This document shows, piece by piece, positions 8,459-16,640 of a stretch of DNA of 64,000 nt. Source of the stretch: Arthrobacter sp. M4 (GTDB taxonomy: Bacteria > Actinomycetota > Actinomycetes > Actinomycetales > Micrococcaceae); the NCBI RefSeq assembly GCF_020251205.1, contig NZ_JAIWYX010000005.1, positions 124,001-188,000 of the forward strand, written 5' to 3'. Positions within the stretch are counted from its first letter, which is position 1; each line of letters begins with the position of its first letter. Below the pieces are notes generated by a model, which worked only from the letters and a program-made list of their open reading frames with translations, was not told the origin of the DNA and did no database searches. The translations under genes and the position numbers were made by a program.

Positions 8459-9841
8459 TTGTCAGTAACGCACCTGGATGCGATCGAGGGGACTCGCAGC
8501 TCGGAAGGCAGCCGAAAGCCTCCCCAAGACGTTGCCGCCGAACAGTCGGTCCTGGGCGGCATGATGCTGTCCAAGGACGCCATTGCGGACGTAGTGGAGA
8601 TTGTCCGCGGACACGACTTTTACCGGCCCGCGCATGAAACCATCTACGAGGCCATCATAGACCTCTACGGCCGGGGCGAACCAGCGGACGCCGTCACCGT
8701 CTCGGATGAACTGACCAAGCGTGGCGATATCAATCGCATCGGTGGTCCGGCTTACCTCCATGAATTGATCCAGACCGTACCCACGGCAGCGAACGCAGGC
8801 TACTACGCGGAGATCGTTGCCGAACGGGCTGTGCTCCGCCGCCTGGTTAATGCCGGGACGAAGATCGTCCAGCTCGGCTACGGCCAGGACGGCGAGGTGG
8901 AGGACCTCGTCAACCAGGCCCAGGCAGAGGTCTACGCTGTGGCCGAGCGCCGCACGGCTGAGGACTACGTAGCGCTGAAGGACGTTATGGAGTCCACCGT
9001 CGACGAAATCGAGGCGTCCGGGCACCGCGGTGAAGGCATGGTGGGCGTGCCGACGGGCTTCTATGAACTGGACGAGCTGACGCATGGCCTGCACCCTGGC
9101 CAGATGATCGTTATTGCGGCCCGCCCGGCCGTTGGTAAGTCGACGTTCGCCTTGGACTTCGCCCGCTCAGCAGCCATCAAACACAATCTCACCACCGTGA
9201 TGTTCTCCCTGGAAATGGGCCGCAACGAGATCGCCATGCGCTTGCTGTCGGCCGAGGCAACCATCAGCCTCCAGGACCTTCGCAAGGGCACCATCAAGGA
9301 CGAGCAGTGGTCCAAGATCGCCACCACCATGGGCCGGATGAACGACGCCCCGCTATTCATCGATGACAGCCCTAACATGTCGCTGATGGAGATCAGGGCC
9401 AAGTGCAGGCGGCTCAAGCAGCAGCACGACTTGAAGCTTGTTGTGCTGGACTACCTGCAGCTGATGAGCTCCGGCAAGAAGGTCGAGTCACGCCAGCAGG
9501 AAGTGTCGGAGTTCTCCCGTGCCTTGAAGCTGCTGGCCAAGGAACTCCAGGTTCCCGTGATCGCCCTCTCCCAGCTGAACCGTGGCTCCGAACAGCGCCA
9601 GGACAAGCGCCCGATGGTCTCGGACCTCCGCGAATCGGGCTCCATCGAGCAGGACGCGGACATGGTTATCCTGCTGCACCGCGAAGACGTCTACGACAAG
9701 GAATCCCCGCGTGCCGGGGAGGCGGACATCCTGGTGGCCAAGCACCGTAACGGCCCCACCAAGGACATCGTGGTGGCGTTCCAGGGCCACTATTCTCGCT
9801 TTGCGAATATGGCGGGCGATTCGGGCGGCGGCGGCTTCTAG
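8459..9841 (+). CDS. dnaB: Replicative DNA helicase DnaB
   Basis: A 460-residue hexameric 5'-3' helicase of the replication fork. The N-terminal domain (about residues 20-120, QDVAAEQSVLGGMMLSKDAI) is followed by a RecA-like ATPase domain with Walker A ARPAVGKST, the segment SLEMGRNEIAMRLL, Walker B LKLVVLDYLQLMS, and the arginine-finger region DLRESGSIEQDADMV. The start is TTG at 8459 with TGGAGG about 7 bases upstream. No intein interrupts the Walker A or other blocks, unlike several mycobacterial dnaB genes. It lies downstream of a DnaA-box-like cluster. Confidence 0.97.
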   Translation: MSVTHLDAIEGTRSSEGSRKPPQDVAAEQSVLGGMMLSKDAIADVVEIVRGHDFYRPAHETIYEAIIDLYGRGEPADAVTVSDELTKRGDINRIGGPAYLHELIQTVPTAANAGYYAEIVAERAVLRRLVNAGTKIVQLGYGQDGEVEDLVNQAQAEVYAVAERRTAEDYVALKDVMESTVDEIEASGHRGEGMVGVPTGFYELDELTHGLHPGQMIVIAARPAVGKSTFALDFARSAAIKHNLTTVMFSLEMGRNEIAMRLLSAEATISLQDLRKGTIKDEQWSKIATTMGRMNDAPLFIDDSPNMSLMEIRAKCRRLKQQHDLKLVVLDYLQLMSSGKKVESRQQEVSEFSRALKLLAKELQVPVIALSQLNRGSEQRQDKRPMVSDLRESGSIEQDADMVILLHREDVYDKESPRAGEADILVAKHRNGPTKDIVVAFQGHYSRFANMAGDSGGGGF

Positions 9842-9905
9842 CGCGGCCCTGAGAGACCGACGTCGGATGAGGGCCCCTGCTGGATGAGGGCCCGGTCGAT
9901 CCGGC

Positions 9906-10889
9906 CTAGCCTTCCGCGCTGGCGCCCGTGCGAAGCAGGTGGTCCGGGAGCCGGTTGCCCGGGGCGCGTCCGCGGATTTCCAGAAGATCGCGGGCATGGG
10001 CGTGGAGCCGGCGGTCTTCATCGGACACTGGAGTCCACGGTGGGATGGGAACCGAAGTCCCTGTCGCATCCCGGGCAACCATCACGGTGAGGCAGTAGGT
10101 GGTCAGGTTCATCTGGTGCCCCTTAGGGTCACCTGAGCGCACGTGCACGGCAATGTGCATGCCTTTCCGGCCTGTGTACACCAGCCGAGCCTCCACCTCC
10201 ACCAAATGGCCGATCAGGAGTGGTCTATAGAAGCGGACGCCGCCCGAGAATACCGCCACGGTGTCCCGTCCGCAGTACCGCGAGGCGCAAACGTACGCGG
10301 CCTCGTCGATCCACTTCATCACAATCCCGCCGTGGACCTTCCCTCCCCAATTCACGTCTGTTGGGGCGGCCATAAAGCGCAGGACTATACGCTCTGCCGT
10401 TCCCGCGTCCGTGTATTCCTGTTCCTTCATGGCTTTTACGATTTGGTCGCGGACCTCAATACGCGCCAATGCATGCTCTCGCTGTTCGATCTCGTCCGGC
10501 GTGGAAGGCTCGAATTGTGGCACCGGGATTGGCTTGCCGTCGGGTCCCACGGCCACGAAGATCACCATGCACTGGCTGCGCATAGTCGCCTCGCCGCCCT
10601 TCGGATCACCGGAAGAAACAACGCAGCGGATGTGCATCGAGGATCGGCCCGTGTAGACGATGGTGGCTTCGACTTCCACCATGTCCCCGCTGTTCACGGG
10701 ATCTGCAAAGTGGATATTTCCCACGTAGGCAGTGACGCAGTACGACTGTGCCCACCCAACTGCTGCTGCATAGGCGGCCTTGTCCACCCACTCAAGGACG
10801 GTGCCGGCGTCGACGGATCCGCTGTGGCCCACATCGGTGGGGGCTGCCAGGAAGCGAAGGGTCACGGAATGGGAGGGGCGCTCGCTCAT
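9906..10889 (-). CDS. Acyl-CoA thioesterase with two hotdog domains
   Basis: A 327-residue protein made of two tandem hotdog-fold thioesterase domains. Each carries the same signature: LRFLAAPTDVGHSGSVDAGT with VLEWVDKAAY in the first half, and LRFMAAPTDVNWGGKVHGGI with WIDEAAY in the second, each followed by VEVEA(T/R)(I/L)VYTGR and a SGDPKG turn. The family hydrolyses acyl-CoA to free acid and CoA. The first domain has replaced NxxG(G/N)xVHGG by GHSGSVDAG, so one domain may be structural. I start at ATG 10889; an upstream extension to 10940 lacks support. Confidence 0.88.
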   Translation of the reverse strand: MSERPSHSVTLRFLAAPTDVGHSGSVDAGTVLEWVDKAAYAAAVGWAQSYCVTAYVGNIHFADPVNSGDMVEVEATIVYTGRSSMHIRCVVSSGDPKGGEATMRSQCMVIFVAVGPDGKPIPVPQFEPSTPDEIEQREHALARIEVRDQIVKAMKEQEYTDAGTAERIVLRFMAAPTDVNWGGKVHGGIVMKWIDEAAYVCASRYCGRDTVAVFSGGVRFYRPLLIGHLVEVEARLVYTGRKGMHIAVHVRSGDPKGHQMNLTTYCLTVMVARDATGTSVPIPPWTPVSDEDRRLHAHARDLLEIRGRAPGNRLPDHLLRTGASAEG

Positions 10890-10997
10890 GAGGCGATCAT
10901 ATCCACGGCCCAAAAGGCGGGGCACCATGGGAATTCTCACAGTGCGCAGCCCGCCAATTTCGTGTATTCACGTGGGGGAAAATACAGCGACTGGGAA

Positions 10998-11432
10998 TTA
11001 GGCCAGGACCTTGAGCGGCGAGGCAGTCCGTCCGAAGAGGGCCCGGTCTGCTGAGAAGGCTCCGGCGCCGGTCAGCGCGAGGGCAGCGGCACCACCGGCG
11101 AGCAGCAGGACCAATTCGTAGCCGCCGTCGTTCACGAAAACGCCAGCGGGAGCGTGCACCAGGAACAGGGCGCCGAGCATATCCAGGGCCAGCAGGGCGG
11201 CGAAGACGCGGACCAGGATTCCGGCGATCAGCGCGATGCCGCCGGCCAATTCAAGGAACGCCACAATAGGCGCCACGAGTTGCGCGGCCGGGACTCCCAT
11301 CTTGGTGAAGGCAGCCTGGGTACCCGCGATGGTGAATTCGTTGATCTTCTGCCAGCCATGCGCTGCGAAAATGAATCCGACGATGACGCGCAGGACGGTG
11401 AGGGCTGTGGTGGTCAGGGTGGACGTGTTCAT
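10998..11432 (-). CDS. DoxX family membrane protein
   Basis: A 144-residue protein with four predicted helices. Visible DoxX features are LRVIVGFIFAAHGWQKI at the N-terminus, PAAQLVAPIVAFLELAGGIA and LIAGILVRVFAALLALDMLG. DoxX proteins are small membrane components linked to quinone or thiol redox and oxidative-stress responses and are often controlled by MarR- or Rrf2-type repressors. The ATG at 11432 was chosen because the family begins at this point; a 40-base palindrome sits directly upstream and is the likely operator. Confidence 0.85.
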   Translation of the reverse strand: MNTSTLTTTALTVLRVIVGFIFAAHGWQKINEFTIAGTQAAFTKMGVPAAQLVAPIVAFLELAGGIALIAGILVRVFAALLALDMLGALFLVHAPAGVFVNDGGYELVLLLAGGAAALALTGAGAFSADRALFGRTASPLKVLA

Positions 11433-11474
11433 GGAAGCGCCGTTCGTTTGAGGACAGTGGTCTAAGAAGCCCAA

Positions 11475-11514
11475 AAAGACTGGATTCATTGAAGCTTCAA
11501 TAAACCCAGTCTTT
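11475..11514. promoter_or_regulatory. Large palindromic operator candidate upstream of doxX
   Basis: A concentric palindrome: the core ATTGAAGCTTCAAT (11488-11501) is perfect, and the outer arms AAAGACTGG (11475-11483) and CCAGTCTTT (11506-11514) pair perfectly about the same centre. Only the four-base spacers between core and arms are imperfect. It lies 43 bases upstream of the doxX start and is the right size for a dimeric MarR/TetR-type repressor. No regulator gene is adjacent. Confidence 0.6.
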
Positions 11515-11571
11515 CCAAGCACTAGTTGACCTGTCAAGTAATGTGACGTGGCTCAACCCATGAAATTCTTC

Positions 11572-12630
11572 CTAAGCCTCCGACGCGAAATTGAGGAGCA
11601 CCTTTCCGGACTCCGCCGAATTGCGGGCCACTTCGAAGCCTTCCATCGCGCGTTCCAGCGGGAACTCGTGGGTAATCACCGGGGACACGTTGAGGCTGCC
11701 GTCGGCCAGCGCGGAGATGACTTCGTCGATTTCATCGTTGAACCGGAACGAGCCCCGGAGCTCGAGTTCGCGCGTGATTGCGAGCGAAATCAGGACCGGC
11801 TGCGGTCCGGTGGGTAGAAGGCCCACCATGACAACCGTCCCGCCGCGGGCAGCGCCGCTGATGGCGGACGCCAGGCCGTGGTGGTTTCCCGAGGACTCGA
11901 CCACGATATCGGCTTCGACCGCCTTGATCGCTTCCGCGTCGCCGGCCATGAGAACTTCGTCCGCGCCAACCGCCTTGGCAATTTCCAGGGGCTTTGCATG
12001 CATGTCAACCGCCACAATGCGCGCCGCGCCGGCCCGCTTCAGCACTGCGACTGTCAGCGCACCAATGGGTCCGCAGCCGATCACCAGGGCCGTCTTGCCC
12101 TCCACGTCCCCCGCGCGGGACACGGCATGCCACGCGACACTCGTTGGCTCGATGAGGGCCGCTGTCCGCAGGTCGATCTGGTCCGGAAGGGCACGGAGCA
12201 TACGAACCGGAAGGATGACGTAGCGGCTAAAAGCGCCGTCAGTGTGCGGGAACTGTGCTGCGCTGCCCAGATACGTGCAGCCGGGCGAGAGGTTCGGACG
12301 GTCCAAGGGATACTTCGCCGCACCTGGAGCAGGTGTGGCCGGATGGACGGCGACGGCGGTACCCACTTTGGGACCCGCGCCATTGTCCGCGGCGCGGACC
12401 ACAACGCCTGAAATCTCGTGGCCCAGCACCATGGGAGCCTTCAGGATGGACTCCCCGGCGGCGCCATGGAGCCAATAGTGGAGGTCAGAGCCGCAAATCC
12501 CGCCATAGGCCACTTCTACGATTACCTCGTCCGCCGCAGCTTGACGCAGCGGAACCTCGTCAAGGCGAACATCCCCCGCACCGTGGGCCACCACTGCGCG
12601 TCCAGTGGTAGGGATCGTTGTAGTGCTCAT
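11572..12630 (-). CDS. idnD: Zinc-dependent dehydrogenase, L-idonate 5-dehydrogenase type
   Basis: A 352-residue medium-chain dehydrogenase. The catalytic zinc region shows GGICGSDLHYWLHG and MVLGHEISGVV, and the Rossmann motif is VIGCGPIGALTVAVLKRAGA. The middle of the N-terminal domain (PATPAPGAAKYPLDRPNLSP) lacks most of the four-cysteine structural zinc cluster. The closest named pattern is L-idonate 5-dehydrogenase, which oxidises L-idonate to 5-ketogluconate; sorbitol- or threonine-type activity is possible. It is last in a three-gene operon; its ATG overlaps the stop of the preceding SDR gene by one base. Confidence 0.75.
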   Translation of the reverse strand: MSTTTIPTTGRAVVAHGAGDVRLDEVPLRQAAADEVIVEVAYGGICGSDLHYWLHGAAGESILKAPMVLGHEISGVVVRAADNGAGPKVGTAVAVHPATPAPGAAKYPLDRPNLSPGCTYLGSAAQFPHTDGAFSRYVILPVRMLRALPDQIDLRTAALIEPTSVAWHAVSRAGDVEGKTALVIGCGPIGALTVAVLKRAGAARIVAVDMHAKPLEIAKAVGADEVLMAGDAEAIKAVEADIVVESSGNHHGLASAISGAARGGTVVMVGLLPTGPQPVLISLAITRELELRGSFRFNDEIDEVISALADGSLNVSPVITHEFPLERAMEGFEVARNSAESGKVLLNFASEA

Positions 12631-13400
12631 TAGACAACCACCGTCATTCCGCCGTCGATGAATATGGTCTGGCCGTTAACAAAATCCGAAGCGCTGGACG
12701 CAAGCCAGACCGCAGGGCCGGCAAGGTCCTGGACGGTGCCCCAGCGATTGGCGGGGGTCCTGCCCAGGATCCAGGAGTTGAAAGCCTCGTCGTCCACCAG
12801 GTTTTGGGTCATTTCCGTGTGGATGTATCCCGGAGCGATCGCATTGATCTGCAGACCGGAAGATGCCCATTCAGCCGTCATGGCCCGCGTCAGGTTTCGG
12901 AGCCCACCCTTGGCCGCAACATACGGGGCGATGGTTGGGCGGGCCAGATCCGCCTGGACTGAGGCGATGTTGATAATTTTGCCTCGGCCCCGGGGAATCA
13001 TGTGGCGGGCTGCTTCACGGCCAACCAGGAAGGCGCTTGTGAGGTCTGTGGAAACCACGCGTTCCCAGTCCTTGACGTCCAGTTCCAGCATTGGCACTCG
13101 ATGCTGGATTCCGGCGTTGTTGACCAAAATATCCAGTGGCCCGACGTTCTCCTCCACCCAGCGGACCCCGTAGGCAGCTGCCTCGTCGTCAGTGACATCA
13201 AATGCGCAGCTGCGGATCCGGCCCTCCGGAAAATCAGCAGACATCAGCTGCTCAGCTTTCGCCAGCCTTTCGGTCGACAGCCCATTCAGGACTACCGTGG
13301 CTCCCGCCTCTGCAAGGGCACGGGCAAGGGCGTTGCCGATTCCCCGGCTGGAGCCCGTCACCAATGCCACCCGGCCGGTGAGGTCAAAGAGTGCGCTCAT
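12630..13400 (-). CDS. idnO: SDR family, gluconate 5-dehydrogenase type
   Basis: A 256-residue short-chain dehydrogenase/reductase. It has the NAD(P) motif TGSSRGIG near the N-terminus, NNAGIQ, an active-site serine in IINIASVQA, and YxxxK as YVAAK (about residues 160-164), plus IAPGYIHTEMT. In the idonate pathway this enzyme interconverts 5-keto-D-gluconate and D-gluconate, which would follow directly from the neighbouring IdnD. Its start overlaps the stop of the upstream hydroxyacid dehydrogenase by four bases (ATGA), a sign of translational coupling. Confidence 0.78.
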   Translation of the reverse strand: MSALFDLTGRVALVTGSSRGIGNALARALAEAGATVVLNGLSTERLAKAEQLMSADFPEGRIRSCAFDVTDDEAAAYGVRWVEENVGPLDILVNNAGIQHRVPMLELDVKDWERVVSTDLTSAFLVGREAARHMIPRGRGKIINIASVQADLARPTIAPYVAAKGGLRNLTRAMTAEWASSGLQINAIAPGYIHTEMTQNLVDDEAFNSWILGRTPANRWGTVQDLAGPAVWLASSASDFVNGQTIFIDGGMTVVV

Positions 13401-14341
13401 GCGAAAGGCCCCTGCTGCACCAGGTTCTTGGGGGTCTGTCCCTTGGCCAAGGCTTCCAGCTGTTCCTTCAGGAGCTTGATGATTCGTGGCTCGAATGCCG
13501 AGGCGTTACCTCCGATGTGCGGAGTAATGAGGGCATTGCTGGCCGCCCAGAGAGCGTGGTCCTCGGGGAGGGGCTCGGGGTCCACGACATCCAAGGCGCA
13601 GTGCAAACGGCCGGAAACCACTTCGCGGGTCAAGGCATCGGTGTCCACCACAGCTCCGCGGCCCACGTTGACCACCAGGGCAGCGTCCGGCAGGGCAGCC
13701 AGGATCTTTTCATCGATCAGCTGGTTGGTGCTGTCACTGAGTGGGAGGACCGTGACCAGCACATCGTGGTCTGCCGCCAAGGCTGCAAGCTCTGAAACGG
13801 AGTGAACGGTACCGTAGGCGTCCTCGCGGGCCGAGCTGCCCACGCGGGTGATGGTTACTTCGAATGGCTCCAGGCGGCGGTAGATTTCGTGCCCAATCCC
13901 ACCGACTCCCAGCAACAGCACACGCCGGTCGGCAAGTGACCGGCGCCTTTCCGGCCGCCAGGAGCGAAGCTGCTGGTCGCGGACCGCCTGATCGATGCCG
14001 CGCAGCTTGGCGAGGATAAGCCCGACGGCGAGCTCCGCCGTCGCTGCCGCATGGACACCGGCGGCGTTTGCCACCGCCGCGTGGGGCCCGGCCGCCTCGG
14101 CGACACCGTCGTAGCCGGTGGACTGTGTCTGCACGAACTTCAGGTCCTTGACCTTGGCCAAGGCCCCCATATAGGCGCCCGCGTTCAGGTAGGGAAGGAC
14201 GACGGCGTCAATGCCGTCCGGTGCCACGTCCCCGGGCTCTGAAACCATGTCCCACACAACGGCTTCCAGGTTCTCTGGAATCGGCTGGAGCTTGGCCAGG
14301 AGTTCTGGATCTGGGAGGCTGACGGTTCGCACTATTTGCAT
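13397..14341 (-). CDS. D-isomer-specific 2-hydroxyacid dehydrogenase
   Basis: A 314-residue NAD(P)-dependent dehydrogenase that reduces 2-keto acids to D-2-hydroxy acids or the reverse. It has the Rossmann motif LLGVGGIGHEIYRRL, the substrate-binding NVGRGAVVDTDAL with the catalytic Arg region, the Glu in DVVDPEPLPEDHALW, and the catalytic His in LITPHIGG. In this operon it may reduce 2-keto-gluconate-type acids. The ATG at 14341 has a weak GAAAG site; an alternative ATG at 14380 would lie 5 bases after the stop of the upstream gene, suggesting possible coupling to it. Confidence 0.82.
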   Translation of the reverse strand: MQIVRTVSLPDPELLAKLQPIPENLEAVVWDMVSEPGDVAPDGIDAVVLPYLNAGAYMGALAKVKDLKFVQTQSTGYDGVAEAAGPHAAVANAAGVHAAATAELAVGLILAKLRGIDQAVRDQQLRSWRPERRRSLADRRVLLLGVGGIGHEIYRRLEPFEVTITRVGSSAREDAYGTVHSVSELAALAADHDVLVTVLPLSDSTNQLIDEKILAALPDAALVVNVGRGAVVDTDALTREVVSGRLHCALDVVDPEPLPEDHALWAASNALITPHIGGNASAFEPRIIKLLKEQLEALAKGQTPKNLVQQGPFA

Positions 14342-14385
14342 TGTTTTGCTTTCATTCGAGTGTTTCGGCGTTTGTGTCATCTTGT

Positions 14386-14619
14386 CTATTGCAGGTAGCG
14401 GAAAGCGGTCCACGAACCTTTCACCAGCGCGCAATCGCTTGTGTGCCGGGCGGCAAAGCAGGGGTTGCGAAGACCCTGGCCCACGCGGAGGGAAACCGGC
14501 CGTCCACAACCCAGGCAGACGAGGCTTGGTTTCTGCCGCCTGAGCAACTGACCTTCCTCCCCCGCCAAGTCCTTGGCGTCCCATTCTGTTCCGTCCGAGA
14601 TGTTCAATGCACGCTTCAT
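14386..14619 (-). CDS. Small zinc-ribbon protein resembling the CoiA N-terminus
   Basis: A 77-residue protein I cannot assign by name. Residues 4-16 read ALNISDGTEWDAK, and a C-x2-C (CLGCG), then VSLRVGQGLRNPCFA and a downstream Cys (SDCALV) follow. This order, ALN...WDAKD...CxxCG...V.LR.G..R.P.FA....SDC, matches the N-terminal zinc-binding region of competence protein CoiA; the nuclease domain is absent. It is 5 bases downstream of an HTH-like gene and 5 bases upstream of a possible start of the hydroxyacid dehydrogenase, so the three may share a transcript. The similarity is by eye. Confidence 0.6.
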   Translation of the reverse strand: MKRALNISDGTEWDAKDLAGEEGQLLRRQKPSLVCLGCGRPVSLRVGQGLRNPCFAARHTSDCALVKGSWTAFRYLQ

Positions 14620-14624
14620 TGCTA

Positions 14625-15152
14625 CTACCCCGCGGCGCGCCGGCGCGTTGTCTTCTGCACGTTCTCTAAAGTCATTCCGCTGGCAATTGCCAGATCAAGG
14701 ACGTCTGCGTCGGTAAGCTGGTAGGCCCTGGCAATCAGTCGTTCGCGCTGTGTCTCCAGAAGCTTCCTTTTGCGATCGGCGGCCGAGAGTTCGGCTGTAC
14801 TCGCTTGAATGGCGCTAAGGTGCGCGTCCCGTGTGGTACGGCTAGGGAAGAGCCCTTCATAAGACAGCCCAATTGTTCTAATAGTCCACGCGCTCTCTCC
14901 GGTGAGGGCAGCTATTTTTGCGACTGTCAGTCCGTCTTCCAGGGCCTGGGCAATCTGCTCGTTCCTTCTGGCCGTTAGGGTTCGCACCGTACTGGAGACT
15001 TGGGAAATCAACTGCCTTCGGAGAGCCAGGCCCTTGAAGAGCTTGTCCTTTTCCTTCTGGGGTTCCGAGTCCTTCCCCGGCTGCGAGGCGGAATGTAAGC
15101 GCGACCCGCGGCGCAGCTCCGACCCACCGGCGCTGGATCGGTAGCTGTACAT
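14625..15152 (-). CDS. Putative HTH-containing protein of unknown function
   Basis: A 175-residue basic protein. The middle region (about residues 70-110) reads NEQIAQALEDGLTVAKIAAL then TGESAWTIRTIGLS, a plausible helix-turn-helix of the type that recognises DNA through an LTVAKIAALTG helix pair; a second similar helix pair lies near the C-terminus (LDLAIASGMTLENVQKTTRR). A charged helical segment lies between. ATG at 15152 has AAAAGGAG 9 bases upstream, a very good site. A run of four TTGGC repeats lies immediately before it. I cannot name a family. It forms an operon with the CoiA-like gene. Confidence 0.6.
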   Translation of the reverse strand: MYSYRSSAGGSELRRGSRLHSASQPGKDSEPQKEKDKLFKGLALRRQLISQVSSTVRTLTARRNEQIAQALEDGLTVAKIAALTGESAWTIRTIGLSYEGLFPSRTTRDAHLSAIQASTAELSAADRKRKLLETQRERLIARAYQLTDADVLDLAIASGMTLENVQKTTRRRAAG

Positions 15153-15165
15153 AGCAACGCTCCTT

Positions 15166-15185
15166 TTGGCTTGGCTTGGCTTGGC
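15166..15185. repeat. Four tandem TTGGC pentamers
   Basis: Four exact copies of TTGGC end 14 bases upstream of the start of the HTH-like gene, adjoining its Shine-Dalgarno site. Pentanucleotide tracts at this position can change length by slippage and alter expression, although four copies is a short tract. Confidence 0.8.
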
Positions 15186-15400
15186 TGACGGTTGATGGTT
15201 CCCCACCTGAATTAATTCACCTCCGCATCGATTCGCGGTAATACCAAATGACGGTGAATCCATAAGCAGATGCTTTGTCAGGGGTGTCATAAGCGGCACT
15301 TATCTGTCCACTCACAATATGTCTTATCCAAGACGGGGGCTGCTTCCATAGGCTCAGAGAAGCCACCCAATTCCCACAGCCCTTGCTCTTGGAGGAGACC

Positions 15401-16609
15401 ATGCCCGAGTACCAGCCGGCGTCGCGAGTGACCCGAATCAAGGAATCAGCCAGCGTCCAGGCTGCTGCGCGGGTCCGCGAACTCAAGGCGGAGGGCAGGC
15501 AGATCGTCGACCTCACGGTTGGCGAACCGGACTTCGACACCCCGGAGCACATCAAGCAGGCGGCGATCGAGGCCATTGAAGCCGGTGAAACGAAGTACAC
15601 GTCCGTCACCGGAACCCCCAAGCTGCAGGCAGCCATCCTCAGCTACGTGGAAAGCCGCACGGGCCTGCGTTACACGCCCAAGGAACTCACCATCGGTGGC
15701 GGTGCCAAGCAGGTGATCTATACGGCGCTTATGGCCTCCCTGAACGAGGGGGACGAGGTCATCATCCCGGCACCCTACTGGGTCTCCTACCCGGACATGG
15801 TGCTCGCGAATGACGGCACGCCCGTGATTGTTCCCTGCGGCGAGGAATCAGGCTTCAAACTCACCCCTGAGGCGCTGCGAGCCGCGATCACACCCGCCAC
15901 CAGGTGGCTGATCCTGAATGCTCCTTCCAACCCGACTGGAGCCGTGTACTCCCGCGCGGAGCTTGAAGAGTTGGGCGCTGTCCTCCTTGAACACCCCAAC
16001 GTTTACACACTCACTGACGAGATCTATGACGAGATCTATTTCGGTGAAGGCCGAATCACAAGCCTCGCCACCGCCGTTCCGGCTCTGCGGGATCGGATCC
16101 TGATTGTCAATGGCGTGTCCAAGGCCTATGCCATGACGGGCTGGCGGCTCGGCTATGCCGTGGGCCCGGCCGCCGTGGTGGCCTCAATCAACAAACTCCA
16201 GTCCCAAATCTCGTCTTGCCCTTCTTCGGTCAGCCAGGCGGCCGCCGCCGCGGCGCTGTCCGGCGACCAAAGCTTCATCACCGAGTCGGTGGAGGTTTAC
16301 CGCTCCAGGCGTGACGCCGCCGTCGCGGGACTCAACGCCATTGACGGCCTGTCCTGCAGGACCCCGGAGGGTGCCTTTTACGCCTACGTGAATTGCTCCG
16401 GGGCCATCGGGAAAACGACGCCGAGTGGCTCCAAGATCCAGAGCGACCAGGACTTTGTCCTTTACCTTCTCGATGCGGCTTCCGTCGCCGTCATTCCTGG
16501 CTCCGCGTACGGCCTGGCACCCTACTTCCGAATCTCCTTCGCCACTTCACTGGAAACCATCAACGCCGGAGTTGAGGCGATCGACAAGGCCGTTCGCGCC
16601 CTGTCCTAA
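15401..16609 (+). CDS. PLP-dependent class I/II aminotransferase
   Basis: A 402-residue fold-type I aminotransferase, aspartate-aminotransferase subfamily. Visible: VDLTVGEPDFDTPEHI, the PLP-contact region PAPYWVSYPDMV, NAPSNPTGAVYSRAEL with the Asn and Pro of the family, DEIYDEIYFG, the Schiff-base lysine in VNGVSKAYAMTGWRLGYAVG, and a C-terminal substrate Arg in YFRISFATSLE. The ATG at 15401 follows GGAGGAG at 4 bases. It is 31 bases ahead of an aldolase gene in the same direction and likely cotranscribed; together they suggest catabolism of a 4-substituted glutamate or similar amino acid. Confidence 0.9.
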   Translation: MPEYQPASRVTRIKESASVQAAARVRELKAEGRQIVDLTVGEPDFDTPEHIKQAAIEAIEAGETKYTSVTGTPKLQAAILSYVESRTGLRYTPKELTIGGGAKQVIYTALMASLNEGDEVIIPAPYWVSYPDMVLANDGTPVIVPCGEESGFKLTPEALRAAITPATRWLILNAPSNPTGAVYSRAELEELGAVLLEHPNVYTLTDEIYDEIYFGEGRITSLATAVPALRDRILIVNGVSKAYAMTGWRLGYAVGPAAVVASINKLQSQISSCPSSVSQAAAAAALSGDQSFITESVEVYRSRRDAAVAGLNAIDGLSCRTPEGAFYAYVNCSGAIGKTTPSGSKIQSDQDFVLYLLDAASVAVIPGSAYGLAPYFRISFATSLETINAGVEAIDKAVRALS

Positions 16610-16640
16610 CCGCCTTCTGATCAAAAAGCAGGAAAGAAAG

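Noticed and set aside
8459..9841. Intein in dnaB
   Set aside because: All helicase blocks are contiguous and total length is normal.
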